Shown: positions 1-8,323 of the stretch, one piece after another
Numbering within the stretch: position 1 is the stretch's first letter
Layout: the number at the start of each line of letters is the position of its first letter
DNA from: Methanocella arvoryzae MRE50
Lineage (GTDB): Archaea > Halobacteriota > Methanocellia > Methanocellales > Methanocellaceae
Reading direction: 5' to 3'
Assembly: GCF_000063445.1 (NCBI RefSeq)
Contig: NC_009464.1
Coordinates: 310,001-374,000 of the forward strand
Length of the DNA stretch: 64,000 nucleotides
The notes under the pieces: generated by a model
What the model was told of the DNA's origin: nothing
The model's input: only the letters and a program-made list of their open reading frames with translations
Databases searched by the model: none
Program-made: the position numbers and the translations under genes

Positions 1-404
1 GCAGCAAAGCTGCCACGCTCCACGCCGCAAACGGGGCGGCGTTCCGCACTAGGGTATACCCTTCCGCCGTTCTACGTACTTCCTTCCCCCAAAACCTACG
101 CTTTTCGGTGTTTAAGGCTTTCGGCTTTCGCCCGCCTTGCAAAAGAAGTTGTATCGGAGAGCGTAGCAGGGCGGGAAGGAAATACAAGCGGCTCAGGCTG
201 CCCCTTGTTTATATAAATATATTAATATGTGTATTCATATTTGTGATTAGTTAATCGAAATCACTTTCTGACCAACAATTAATTTTCGCAGCATTATTTG
301 TTATCCCAATACGATTATTGTAGATTCTTGCTACCATATTGTAAATTGGGTGGTTATATATACTATTGGTTAAGTATTAATGGGTATTGTTGGAGGCATC
401 TTAG
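1..404. other. Non-coding left edge, no gene recognised
   Basis: No convincing open reading frame is seen. Bases 1 to about 210 are GC-rich with short inverted stretches, for example CCCGCCTTGC near 150 facing GCAGGGCGGG near 167, and could be the tail of a feature that starts outside the window. Bases 210 to 404 are strongly AT-rich and supply the promoter and ribosome binding site of the lipoprotein gene that follows. The abrupt change in composition fits the boundary of an acquired segment, but this is inference. Confidence 0.4.
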
Positions 405-1292
405 TTGAAAGTGTCTTTTAGATATATATCTATATTTATTGTAGTCTTATCAGCTATAATGATAACTGGTTGTACAGGTTCACAAGTGGTTAGTTCAAAT
501 AGCGATACACAACCGAGTCAACAACACCCAATATATCAACAATTGACTACACCTACACCTACACAAGCCCCTACAGTAGATCCAACAATCGCTTTAAGAC
601 AAAATGCTTTAAGTGATTATCAGTCGAAAATTAGTATAGTCTCCATAGAACAACAATCTTTAGATAATTATGTAAATACACCATACACATACGTTGATCT
701 TAATGATTATAAAACGTGGATTGATAACTACAATATAAAAGCATCATCGTATCAACAAAAATGTTACGATGCGATATCATCTGGAAACATTTATCTCCAA
801 TATTTAACAGTAGGAAATGACGAGTATAATAGAGTAAAACAAAATGAAGCTACTTTTTCTAGCAACATTCAAATATATAATAATAATTACAACCAATTTA
901 TATCAGACTACAATAAGAAAAAGGCAACAAATGATGCATATAATAATTATGAATCTAAATTACGTGTTGTACAATCCACATCTCAAGACTTACAAGATTA
1001 TGTAAATTCATCAACAATATTTTCTGCCCTTAGTAGTAGCTATATAGAAGGTTTTAATACAAAAGTTACTGCTTACGCCACAGCTTGTGATAACGCTGTT
1101 TATGCAGGCCAAGAATATCAGAAATTTTTAGACCCAGGAAGTACAGCATATAACCAAGTTTCAAGTATCAATACCGAATTAACAAATTCAGCAGCCGAAT
1201 TGAGGAAGACAAACGAAGAAGTCCAGAAAGACAGCTCGTATTTGTCTGCGTTAACATCATTAATAAAAATTCTTCCGATGTTAGCCGTATGA
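405..1292 (+). CDS. Secreted lipoprotein with two tandem ~100-residue repeats
   Basis: A 295-residue predicted lipoprotein of unknown function. The start is TTG at 405, supported by GGAGG at 392-396. The N-terminus is basic, then hydrophobic, and ends in a lipobox (MITGC, Cys at about 23), followed by a Ser/Thr/Pro/Gln-rich linker with TPTPTQAPT. The rest appears to be two diverged copies of one unit (about residues 70-165 and 178-275): each has a Tyr-x-Ser-Lys start, a Leu-x-x-Tyr-Val-Asn motif, a central Cys-x-x-Ala followed by Gly-x-x-Tyr, and a Tyr-Asn near the end. The gene is clearly AT-rich compared with the core genes at 2.6 kb and beyond, which suggests acquisition together with the neighbouring recombinase. 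No family is recognised. Confidence 0.8.
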   Translation: MKVSFRYISIFIVVLSAIMITGCTGSQVVSSNSDTQPSQQHPIYQQLTTPTPTQAPTVDPTIALRQNALSDYQSKISIVSIEQQSLDNYVNTPYTYVDLNDYKTWIDNYNIKASSYQQKCYDAISSGNIYLQYLTVGNDEYNRVKQNEATFSSNIQIYNNNYNQFISDYNKKKATNDAYNNYESKLRVVQSTSQDLQDYVNSSTIFSALSSSYIEGFNTKVTAYATACDNAVYAGQEYQKFLDPGSTAYNQVSSINTELTNSAAELRKTNEEVQKDSSYLSALTSLIKILPMLAV

Positions 1293-1333
1293 ACCACATT
1301 TTAAATTAAAAACAAATATTTTTTTAGTAAAAA

Positions 1334-2542
1334 TTATTCAAGTAGTTGTGTTAACTTCTCCAGCTTCCCCGGCTGCTTCAACAACTTCAATATCTGCCTG
1401 TCGGCTTCGGTTATCTCTTCCCTAAGCTCAGCCACGCCCTCTTTAAGCGACCGCCCGCACTTCGGACAATAATTAGCCAGGGAATCGCTAACCATCCCGC
1501 AAACGCATTTTTGCGGCTTAGTCATCGGCTTAGTCTCCACTTTCAACGATAAACCGGCCTTAGTCTTAATCTCATTCTGAATATCGCTATCAGCAAGCTT
1601 AACGTAAACCTCAAACATTTGAGTCTCGACTTTCTGCCACATCATCTTTTTAATGATGCTCTCTTTATACCCCTCTTTAATCATATTGGTAATACGAGAA
1701 GCCCGGAACAAATGTGGAGATAATGGCTTTTTCGTACCCGATGCCGCTATCAACTTTTCTAACAGAAACTGCACAGTCCGGTAAGATAACGGCTCTCCAA
1801 CATATCCGTTACTGTGAACCCTAAACACGAAATCGCTTTCTGTCGCCTCTGGCATATCGTTCCTTAACTGTATCAGGTAAGGAACAGAAGCAACGACATA
1901 CGGGTATCTATAACCGCCGACTTTCTCATCTTCAATTTGCGCCCGGCAATCCGTATCTGTAAAGGTTAAGTCCTTCCAGGTAACCCGCCCAATTTCGCCC
2001 ACTCTCGCCCCCGACTCATACATAAACATGATTAACGCCCGGTCACGGGAATTATCACAGAGCTTAACGAACTGCTCTATTTCTTCAGGTGTCAATATGT
2101 CCTGTGGCTGGAATTTGCCTTTAACAACCTTGGGCGGCTTTATCTTTTTCATCTCTTTAGTCGGTATCTCTGCTATGATGCCCTGCTCGCCCATGTAATT
2201 AACAAACGGCATAACATGCTGCATTATCTTTTTCCGGGTATTATCCGTGTAAGCTTTTCCGCTAATGTCTCCGCCATTTCGCAGCTTCAAAATACCGAGC
2301 TTTAACGCTGTTATGTTCAACTGGTTATAGTCAACTTCAAGAAATCGCCGGAACTGCGTTAATGATGTCGCAATCAGGGATGCCGTACTATCCCTGATTT
2401 CACCGTTCGACATCTTATCAATGATGTACGTTTTAATGATGCCCGCTTCGGTCTGGTTTATCATCCCGTCAGCGAGCCGTTTTGTTAAAACAACCTCGTA
2501 TGTATATGCATCGTTTTTAGGGCGGAAACGCTTGTTTATCAT
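1334..2542 (-). CDS. Tyrosine recombinase/integrase with C-terminal zinc ribbon
   Basis: A 402-residue site-specific recombinase of the phage integrase/XerC-D class. Visible catalytic elements are Arg in GARVGEIGRV (about residue 180), His and Arg in the HLFRASRI box (about 278-285), and the nucleophile Tyr in FEVYVKLAD (about 313). An N-terminal SAM-like DNA-binding region precedes the catalytic domain. After it comes a CxC...CPKC zinc ribbon (about residues 345-363) and a charged helical tail, an arrangement common in euryarchaeal integrases. It lies convergent to the AT-rich lipoprotein gene and next to the trpS-pheS core genes, so it may mark one end of an integrated element that continues left of the window. 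No tRNA attachment site is visible close by. Confidence 0.85.
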   Translation of the reverse strand: MINKRFRPKNDAYTYEVVLTKRLADGMINQTEAGIIKTYIIDKMSNGEIRDSTASLIATSLTQFRRFLEVDYNQLNITALKLGILKLRNGGDISGKAYTDNTRKKIMQHVMPFVNYMGEQGIIAEIPTKEMKKIKPPKVVKGKFQPQDILTPEEIEQFVKLCDNSRDRALIMFMYESGARVGEIGRVTWKDLTFTDTDCRAQIEDEKVGGYRYPYVVASVPYLIQLRNDMPEATESDFVFRVHSNGYVGEPLSYRTVQFLLEKLIAASGTKKPLSPHLFRASRITNMIKEGYKESIIKKMMWQKVETQMFEVYVKLADSDIQNEIKTKAGLSLKVETKPMTKPQKCVCGMVSDSLANYCPKCGRSLKEGVAELREEITEADRQILKLLKQPGKLEKLTQLLE

Positions 2543-2597
2543 ATACTATTATAGGCGTCCATCCTGGATAAATGTTTGCAACTGATACACTGGTCGT

Positions 2598-4085
2598 TTA
2601 CTGTTGCCATACAACGGGCACGCTCCTGAGGAAGTTTATATCGCATAGAGGACCATGTAGGTCTCTGATATCAGTGTAGCCGTAATTGATCATCATGAGC
2701 CGTTCCAGCGCGAGGCCCCACGCCACTACAGTGCTGTTGATACCGTAGGGCTCCATCATCTCCTCCCGGAACATGCCGGAGTTGCCCACTTCTATCCAGC
2801 GGCCCGTCTTGGGATGGCGGCCGTAGATTTCGAGGCTGGGCTCGGTGTACGGGTTGTACGTCGGCTTGAACTTGAGCACGGTAATGCCCATACGAGAGTA
2901 GAACTCCTTGAAAGTTCCCATGAGCTCTTTCATACTGAGGTTGTCGTCCATGATCCACCCTTCGATCTGGCAGAATTCCAGCAGGTGGGTGACGTCGATA
3001 GTGTCGTTCCTGAAGACCTGGCTCACCGAGAAGTACTTCTGGGGCGGCTTCGAGTGCTTTGCGAGGTACCGGGCCGTGAGAGATGTCGTATGGCCCCGGA
3101 GCACCAGCTTTCGGGCAATAGTCTCGTCCCACTCGTAGTTCCAGCCCAGAGAGCCGGAGCTGCCTCCGTCCCGGTGAACTCTCCTGACACGCTCCACGAG
3201 ATTCTGGGGCAGGCTATGAATGTATTTCGGCTCTTTCAGGTTGAACTGATCCCAGTGAGTCCTCGCAGGGTGGTCCTGGGGCATGAATAAGAGGTCGTTG
3301 ACGTAGAACTCCGCGTCGACCATGGGCCCTTCCATTTCCTTGAAGCCCATTTCGATGAGAGTTCTCTTGACAGCGTCCATACCCATGCGCAGAATGTGCT
3401 TTCTGCCGCCGTACTCGGTCTGGACAGGAAGGCTCACGTCGAACTTGCGGAAAGTCTTGCCCTGCCAGGAGCCGGTGGCGATCATCTCGGGGGTGAGCTG
3501 GGCGATCTCTTCGGTGATCTCAATGCCGGCCTGCTTGACTGCGAGGCCGGAGTCAGTGATCTTGACAAACTTAGTCTTAGTCTCCCTGAGCTCGATCAGG
3601 TTTCTCTTGAGGAGATCCTTGATCACCTTGGCATCGAAGCCTTTCTGGGACTCGCCATTCGAGATCGCGGCGAGCATTTTCTCATCGGCAGAGGCATCTG
3701 CTTTCTGCGGAAGAAGGAACATGTCGCCGTCTTTCTTTTCGAATTTGGCCCAGCCCTTCTGCCTGAGCCAGCCCATGGCGATGTTCACCGTTGCGGGCGG
3801 GAACTGCTTCTTGAGATCGTTCAGTGTGATACCGTCTGCCGGGAGGGCATCATGAATCACCCGTTCGGGAAGCCCTTCGGCCGCATATTTTCTGCCTTCG
3901 TCGGTCAGGACGTATTCTGACTCGACCTCGTCTCTCAGAGTCGCCAGCCCTTTTTCGGCCAGCATGGCGGCGCCCTGCACTGCAGCCTCAGGCTTGAGGC
4001 CTGCAGCGGATGCCAGATCCTTTGCCGTGACCTCTTTCAGGTCAAGCGACCGGAGGACCAGCCGCTCGTTGATAGAAAGATCCAT
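2598..4085 (-). CDS. pheS: Phenylalanyl-tRNA synthetase alpha subunit
   Basis: Cytoplasmic catalytic subunit of the (alpha-beta)2 class II enzyme that charges tRNA-Phe with phenylalanine. The 495-residue length and N-terminal winged-helix modules (about residues 1-190) are typical of archaeal/eukaryotic PheS. The catalytic domain shows motif 2-like [10 protein letters not shown] (about 352-361), then [10 protein letters not shown], and a C-terminal motif 3 with GLALERLMM (about 456-464). A GAGGGT ribosome binding site precedes the start. It lies 33 bp downstream of trpS on the same strand, so the two synthetases probably form an operon. The beta subunit gene is not in the window. The opposite-strand frames through this gene are shadows. 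Confidence 0.97.
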
Positions 4086-4118
4086 AAGTTACACTACCCT
4101 CTTTCTTGGTTGAACCGA

Positions 4119-5381
4119 TCACTTGAACTCTTTACACTTCTTCACGGAGATCTGCTCGCCTTCTTTGGCGCTGCAGTACTCCTTCATCGTCTTCATCAGT
4201 TTCGCTACTTCTTTCTTGTCCTGCGGCCGCTTCAGCTTATCGTAGACTGCGCTGTAGTCGCTGACTATGAAGTCCTGGACTTTGTCCCTGGCCGCTTCCC
4301 TCTTCTCCTGGTGCTTCTCCAGGAACTTAACTACACGATCGGCGAGCTCCTGCTTGCATTCGCCGCACATGATCTCGCCCCGGACGCACTTCTGCTCCCG
4401 CTGGTCAAGCTTTTCCTGGTCCATTTCGAACAGGTAATAGTAATACTGGAAGATGGCGCAGACGCTAGGCGTGCCGCCCAGCCTCTTCTGCTCTTCGATA
4501 GAAACCCGGCCGCCCGTGAATGCGCTTAGCACCTTTTTCCTCGCCACCTTCAGGTCGTCGACCGTGTAGATGGTCGATTCCGGCTTCGAGGCGGACATCT
4601 TGTCCGAACCGGAGAGGCTCGGCAGGAAGGTGCAGTGGATTGCCGCGGGCTTGTAATAGCCCAGCTTAGGCGCAATGTCCCTCGTAACCCGGAAGTGCGG
4701 GTCCTGGTCGATGGCCTGCGGAATGAGCACCGGGATGTTCTTGCCAGCCTCAACCGATGGCAGAAAAGCCGGCGCCGACTGGAACGAGGTGATGAAGATC
4801 ATGCCGATGTTGGTACTGTTGTCGAAGCCGAACACGGCCCTGGCCGTGCTGAAAGTGACTCGCTTCGCCACTTCCATGGCAATGCGGTACAGAGTCTTAG
4901 AATACTCGAGATCCGAGAAGATCTTCGTCTTCTTCGGGTCGAAGCCCAGGGCGATGACGTCCAGCGCATTCTCATAAGTATAGGACATCGCTTCTTTCAT
5001 CGACAGTTCCGGCTTGAACAGGAACTTCTCGTCGTCCGTCATCTGGAAGTACAGCGGGGCGTCGAACTTGTCCTGCAGGTACTTCGTGAACATCCAGGGC
5101 ATCAGGTGGCCTAAGTGCGTGTGGCCGGACGGGCCTCTGCCGGTGTACAGGACGAACTTTTCTCCCGCCTCGTACCGGTCCAGCAGCCACTTCAGGTCGC
5201 GGTGAGAGAAGAAGACCTTACGCTGCAAAGCCATCGGCAATTCGTCGCCGGTCAGCCGCTTCCACCGGTCCAGTAACTCGGCGTCGATCGGCTCAGTGCC
5301 GAAGTCCTCGATCAACTTCTTGTAATCGATAGTTCCGCTCACGTCCCAGGGTGTGACAGTAAAATCCTGATTCATCATCAT
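4119..5381 (-). CDS. trpS: Tryptophanyl-tRNA synthetase, archaeal type
   Basis: Class I aminoacyl-tRNA synthetase charging tRNA-Trp. The 420-residue protein has the archaeal/eukaryotic N-terminal extension, an HIGH-like GPSGHTHLGH (about residues 83-92) and a KMSKS-like DKMSASKP (about 260-267). The Cys-containing segment near the C-terminus (CVRGEIMCGECK) also occurs in archaeal TrpS. It is the first gene of a probable trpS-pheS operon. Three consecutive ATG codons stand at the start, directly after a GGAAG; the third may be the one used, because the first leaves no spacing. Confidence 0.96.
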   Translation of the reverse strand: MMMNQDFTVTPWDVSGTIDYKKLIEDFGTEPIDAELLDRWKRLTGDELPMALQRKVFFSHRDLKWLLDRYEAGEKFVLYTGRGPSGHTHLGHLMPWMFTKYLQDKFDAPLYFQMTDDEKFLFKPELSMKEAMSYTYENALDVIALGFDPKKTKIFSDLEYSKTLYRIAMEVAKRVTFSTARAVFGFDNSTNIGMIFITSFQSAPAFLPSVEAGKNIPVLIPQAIDQDPHFRVTRDIAPKLGYYKPAAIHCTFLPSLSGSDKMSASKPESTIYTVDDLKVARKKVLSAFTGGRVSIEEQKRLGGTPSVCAIFQYYYYLFEMDQEKLDQREQKCVRGEIMCGECKQELADRVVKFLEKHQEKREAARDKVQDFIVSDYSAVYDKLKRPQDKKEVAKLMKTMKEYCSAKEGEQISVKKCKEFK

Positions 5382-5553
5382 CTTCCGTTTGGATTAAGAG
5401 GAAAGCGCTAAATGTAGCCATACAAGACAGGCGCTTTGCCCGAAATACACAACGCAGATAACTACTTTAATTTACATTAATGTTACTGTGACAACGGACG
5501 AGAAGCAGTAAAGCCAGTAGATATTCACGCCCAGGCCGGGCTGGAGAGAAGGG

Positions 5554-5561
5554 CTTTAAAC
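5554..5561 (+). promoter_or_regulatory. Candidate TATA box for leaderless GNAT gene
   Basis: CTTTAAAC lies 24-31 bases upstream of the ATG at 5585. There is no Shine-Dalgarno sequence before that ATG, so the spacing would put transcription initiation close to the start codon and give a leaderless mRNA. Inferred from spacing only. Confidence 0.35.
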
Positions 5562-5584
5562 ATTCACTTAAATTTATTTTAGAC

Positions 5585-6025
5585 ATGAGCCCTGAAACCA
5601 GCTTATCATACGATATAGAGATACGCCATGTCGAAGCCCGGGATGTATCGGAGATCGCAGATCTCTACAGAGCGGGCGGCTGGTGGCAGGAAGCCTGGGA
5701 CACGGAAGGAATCACTCCGCTGATCAAGGGCAGCAGCGCCTTTGTCGTGGCCATTGACAGAAAAACATCCCGGGCGATAGGCATGGGAAGGCTCATATCA
5801 GACGACGTTTCGGACGGCTATATCCAGGACGTAGTCGTCTACCCTCAGTATAGAAAAAGCGGGATCGGAGGCAGGATCGTCTCTGCGCTTGTAGCCTCTG
5901 GCAAAAGCAAAGGCCTCGGCTGGATCGGCCTCATCGCCCAGCCCGGCTCGGAGCTTTTTTACACTGAGCTCGGCTTCCAGCCCATGAAAGGGCATACCCC
6001 CATGCTGTACAAAGGAGGCGATTAA
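5585..6025 (+). CDS. GNAT-family N-acetyltransferase
   Basis: A 146-residue single-domain acetyltransferase. The acetyl-CoA-binding motif A is visible as QDVVVYPQYRKSGIGGRIV (about residues 85-103; Q/R-x-x-G-x-G/A type). The C-terminal FYTELGFQ motif is typical of small GNATs. The substrate is unknown. The stop codon abuts the ATG of the DUF2156 gene, so the two are almost certainly co-transcribed and may modify related substrates. Confidence 0.9.
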   Translation: MSPETSLSYDIEIRHVEARDVSEIADLYRAGGWWQEAWDTEGITPLIKGSSAFVVAIDRKTSRAIGMGRLISDDVSDGYIQDVVVYPQYRKSGIGGRIVSALVASGKSKGLGWIGLIAQPGSELFYTELGFQPMKGHTPMLYKGGD

Positions 6026-6976
6026 ATGCTGTCCTTAGACGATTTCAAGCCCGTCACGTTAGACGATGCTGACTTTTTCCGGCAGTACTATTCCAGATAT
6101 CCGCAGGTCCACAGTGACAACACATTCACCAATATGACCTGCTGGAACCACTATGCCAATTATAGCTATGCTAAAGTAGATGATAACGTCATTCTCGCCA
6201 GCACTATCGACGGGGTCACAAAATTCCGGCCGCCTATCGGCCCTTACAATCCCGACCTCACCAGAGACCTGGTCAGCCTCGCCGCAGAGACGGGCGAGGA
6301 GGAGCCTATCATCCTCATCGATCCCGCCTCTGCCAGCCTGATATCGTACGTGTACCCGGACATGGAGATGAGCCTGGATAGAGACCAGTCAGAATACGTC
6401 TACCGGGCAACCGACCTTGCCGAACTGCAGGGCAGAGACTACCTGTACATTCGCAGGGACCTCAACAAATTCAGGCGAAACCACTCGCACAGAGTAGAGC
6501 CGATCACGGCGGCAAACGCAGCGCACGTCAAGGATTTCCTCGATCAGTGGTTCGCCGCCAGGAACCCCGAAGACAGCGGGATGATCAGCCACGAGAAAAA
6601 GGCCATAATGTACGGTCTCGATCACATGGCAGAACTGGGACTGTCCGGGCTGGCTATCAAAGTAGACGGCCGGATCGGCGCAATCTCGATGTACGAGCGC
6701 CTGAACGGCGATACCGCGCTGGTGCATTTCGAGAAAGGGCTCCAGGACTACCCGGGCATCTACAAGGCGATCAACGCTGAAACAGCCGCCCTTCTCGGGA
6801 AAGAGTTCACCTACATCAACCGTGAGAGCGACATGGGCGTGCCGGGGCTGCGGGAAGCAAAAATGCGGTACCACCCGCACCATATGGTGGAAGTATATTC
6901 GGTTGTCAGGCCTAAAGATCACTGCATGTTACAGTATACTGAGAAATGCAAATGCTGCAGCGGCTGCTGTGGCTAA
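6026..6976 (+). CDS. DUF2156 (LPG-synthetase C-terminal-like) acyltransferase
   Basis: A 316-residue protein matching the DUF2156 pattern, a double-GNAT fold related to the catalytic domain of aminoacyl-phosphatidylglycerol synthetases (MprF-like) but with no membrane part. Visible signatures are FTNMTCWNHY near residue 35, YLYIRRDLNKFRRNHSHR (about 139-156), LVHFEKGLQDYPGIYKAIN and the final YINRESDMGVPGLREAK. An upstream GGAGG supports the start. The C-terminus ends in KCKCCSGCCG, five cysteines in ten residues, not expected for the family and possibly a metal or redox site. The gene directly follows the GNAT gene. Substrate unknown. Confidence 0.85.
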   Translation: MLSLDDFKPVTLDDADFFRQYYSRYPQVHSDNTFTNMTCWNHYANYSYAKVDDNVILASTIDGVTKFRPPIGPYNPDLTRDLVSLAAETGEEEPIILIDPASASLISYVYPDMEMSLDRDQSEYVYRATDLAELQGRDYLYIRRDLNKFRRNHSHRVEPITAANAAHVKDFLDQWFAARNPEDSGMISHEKKAIMYGLDHMAELGLSGLAIKVDGRIGAISMYERLNGDTALVHFEKGLQDYPGIYKAINAETAALLGKEFTYINRESDMGVPGLREAKMRYHPHHMVEVYSVVRPKDHCMLQYTEKCKCCSGCCG

Positions 6977-7007
6977 AGAATCCGGGATAAGGGAAAAATT
7001 TACTTTT

Positions 7008-8069
7008 TTACAGCTTGATCCGGCCCAGGCTGAAGTACTGTATCCCACTCCGGTCAAAGGCAAAGACCATGTCCTTACGGACGCTATTGGCGAGCCGGAT
7101 AGATCTAGATAAATCCTGCATCTGATAGACGTGGTCGTTTTCCACATAGCCGACCAGATATTTAGAGTGAGGGATCTTCTCGATGGTTTCGATCTTTTCA
7201 TAGACTCGGAAATCACTGCCGAACTTGAACCCTGTCTTTGCCACGAGGCCTTTGTCCCTGAGATCGGTATACGTCTTAAGCTTGCCCACGAAAGAGGACT
7301 CGATCTGCAGCGCCTTTGCGGTGAAGTCGTCCGGGGTCATGATACGGCCTTCGTAATCCGTGACTTCTAGCTTGCCCCGCATGATCAGGTAGGCTGCCTC
7401 GACCAGCGAGAGCTGTAACCTTCGGTCGTCCATCGGATTACCGTAGAAACCATCCTGGTGCAGGCGAGTCGATACTTCGGTGTCCCAGATGACGACCCGG
7501 TCCTGCAGGAACGTGGCCGAGCCGGGCACCGGAGTTAACTGGACAGGCTCCATGCCGCCTTTTAGCACGTTGAACTTGACACCATAGTAGGTGATGTCGC
7601 TCTCCTCATCCACGATGGCGAGGACCATCTCTTTCCGGACGTTCAGGGCTGCCTGCAAATTGCTGATCAGCTGCTGCAGCGGCATCGGCTTGCGCTCTGT
7701 AACGACATGGACGAAGTACTTTGATGGCGCTACGTTGGGCTTGCCACCTCTCGGATAGACCCTGAAGTCAGTCACACTGGGCTGCACGTAGTAGCCCCGC
7801 TCCCGTAAATCTCTGTAGACGATGTACTTGAGCTCGAAGTACTCCTGCGCCTGAGATGCGGCGATGAAAAAGTCCCTGAACGAAAGCGATCTGCCCTCCT
7901 GGTCCACGCTGATGCGCTCCCGGTCCAGCAGGTAAGCCGCTTCCACCAGTGCCAGCTCCAGCGTCTCGCCTTTCAGGCGGCCGTAGTACTGGGCGTTGTA
8001 CAGCTCGGCTACCGCCTCGCCGCCAAAGATCACTTTATCGCCTTTCAGGACTCCCTTCATGCTATCCAT
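7008..8069 (-). CDS. endA: tRNA-splicing endonuclease, tandem-fused form
   Basis: Removes introns from pre-tRNAs (and archaeal pre-rRNA) at bulge-helix-bulge motifs. The 353 residues contain two EndA units, matching the fused homodimeric class known from Archaeoglobus-type archaea. The C-terminal unit carries the triad: Tyr in DFRVYEK, His in IPHSKYLVG, and Lys in VRKDMVFAF. The N-terminal unit aligns (DFRVYPRGG, VAPSKYFVH, VRKEMVLAI) but has Pro where the catalytic His should be, so it is probably the structural half. It is convergent with the DUF2156 gene 31 bp away. Confidence 0.95.
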   Translation of the reverse strand: MDSMKGVLKGDKVIFGGEAVAELYNAQYYGRLKGETLELALVEAAYLLDRERISVDQEGRSLSFRDFFIAASQAQEYFELKYIVYRDLRERGYYVQPSVTDFRVYPRGGKPNVAPSKYFVHVVTERKPMPLQQLISNLQAALNVRKEMVLAIVDEESDITYYGVKFNVLKGGMEPVQLTPVPGSATFLQDRVVIWDTEVSTRLHQDGFYGNPMDDRRLQLSLVEAAYLIMRGKLEVTDYEGRIMTPDDFTAKALQIESSFVGKLKTYTDLRDKGLVAKTGFKFGSDFRVYEKIETIEKIPHSKYLVGYVENDHVYQMQDLSRSIRLANSVRKDMVFAFDRSGIQYFSLGRIKL

Positions 8070-8140
8070 TGCGCCTTAGTTATTGGCCATAATATAAAAA
8101 GATTGAGCAGGGATTAAGATCATTTCAGGCATTGTCCGGG

Positions 8141-8284
8141 CAGTCAGGTACCGTTTACACAAAGTACACAAGGTACACGAAGTACACGAAGTTTTACGAT
8201 AAGATCATATTACGGCATGCCGCTTTTACTATACTTAGTGTACCTTGTGTACTTCGTGTACTTCGTGTAAATGGTACGGGCACC
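8141..8284. repeat. TACACGAAG-type inverted-repeat element, copy R1 (intact)
   Basis: A roughly 140-bp element. The left arm (8147-8192) carries repeated TACACGAAG/TACACAAGG words and the right arm (8239-8277) carries their complement. The central loop includes GGCATGCC. The two ends differ outside a shared GTACC core: one reads CAGTCAGGTACCG, the other (opposite strand) GTGCCCGTACC. The same two ends occur in the 45.1-45.6 kb copy, which shows that this is a defined unit rather than random low complexity. No coding potential. Confidence 0.8.
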
Positions 8285-8323
8285 CATAATAGAGATTTAT
8301 AGAATGGCAATAATAGAACCTGG

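Noticed and set aside
5382-5553. Possible T-box-like or riboswitch leader near trpS
   Set aside because: No specifier or antiterminator structure could be drawn, and such leaders are not expected in archaea.
6389-6922. A 177-codon antisense frame in the DUF2156 gene
   Set aside because: The sense product has clear family motifs; the antisense frame has none.
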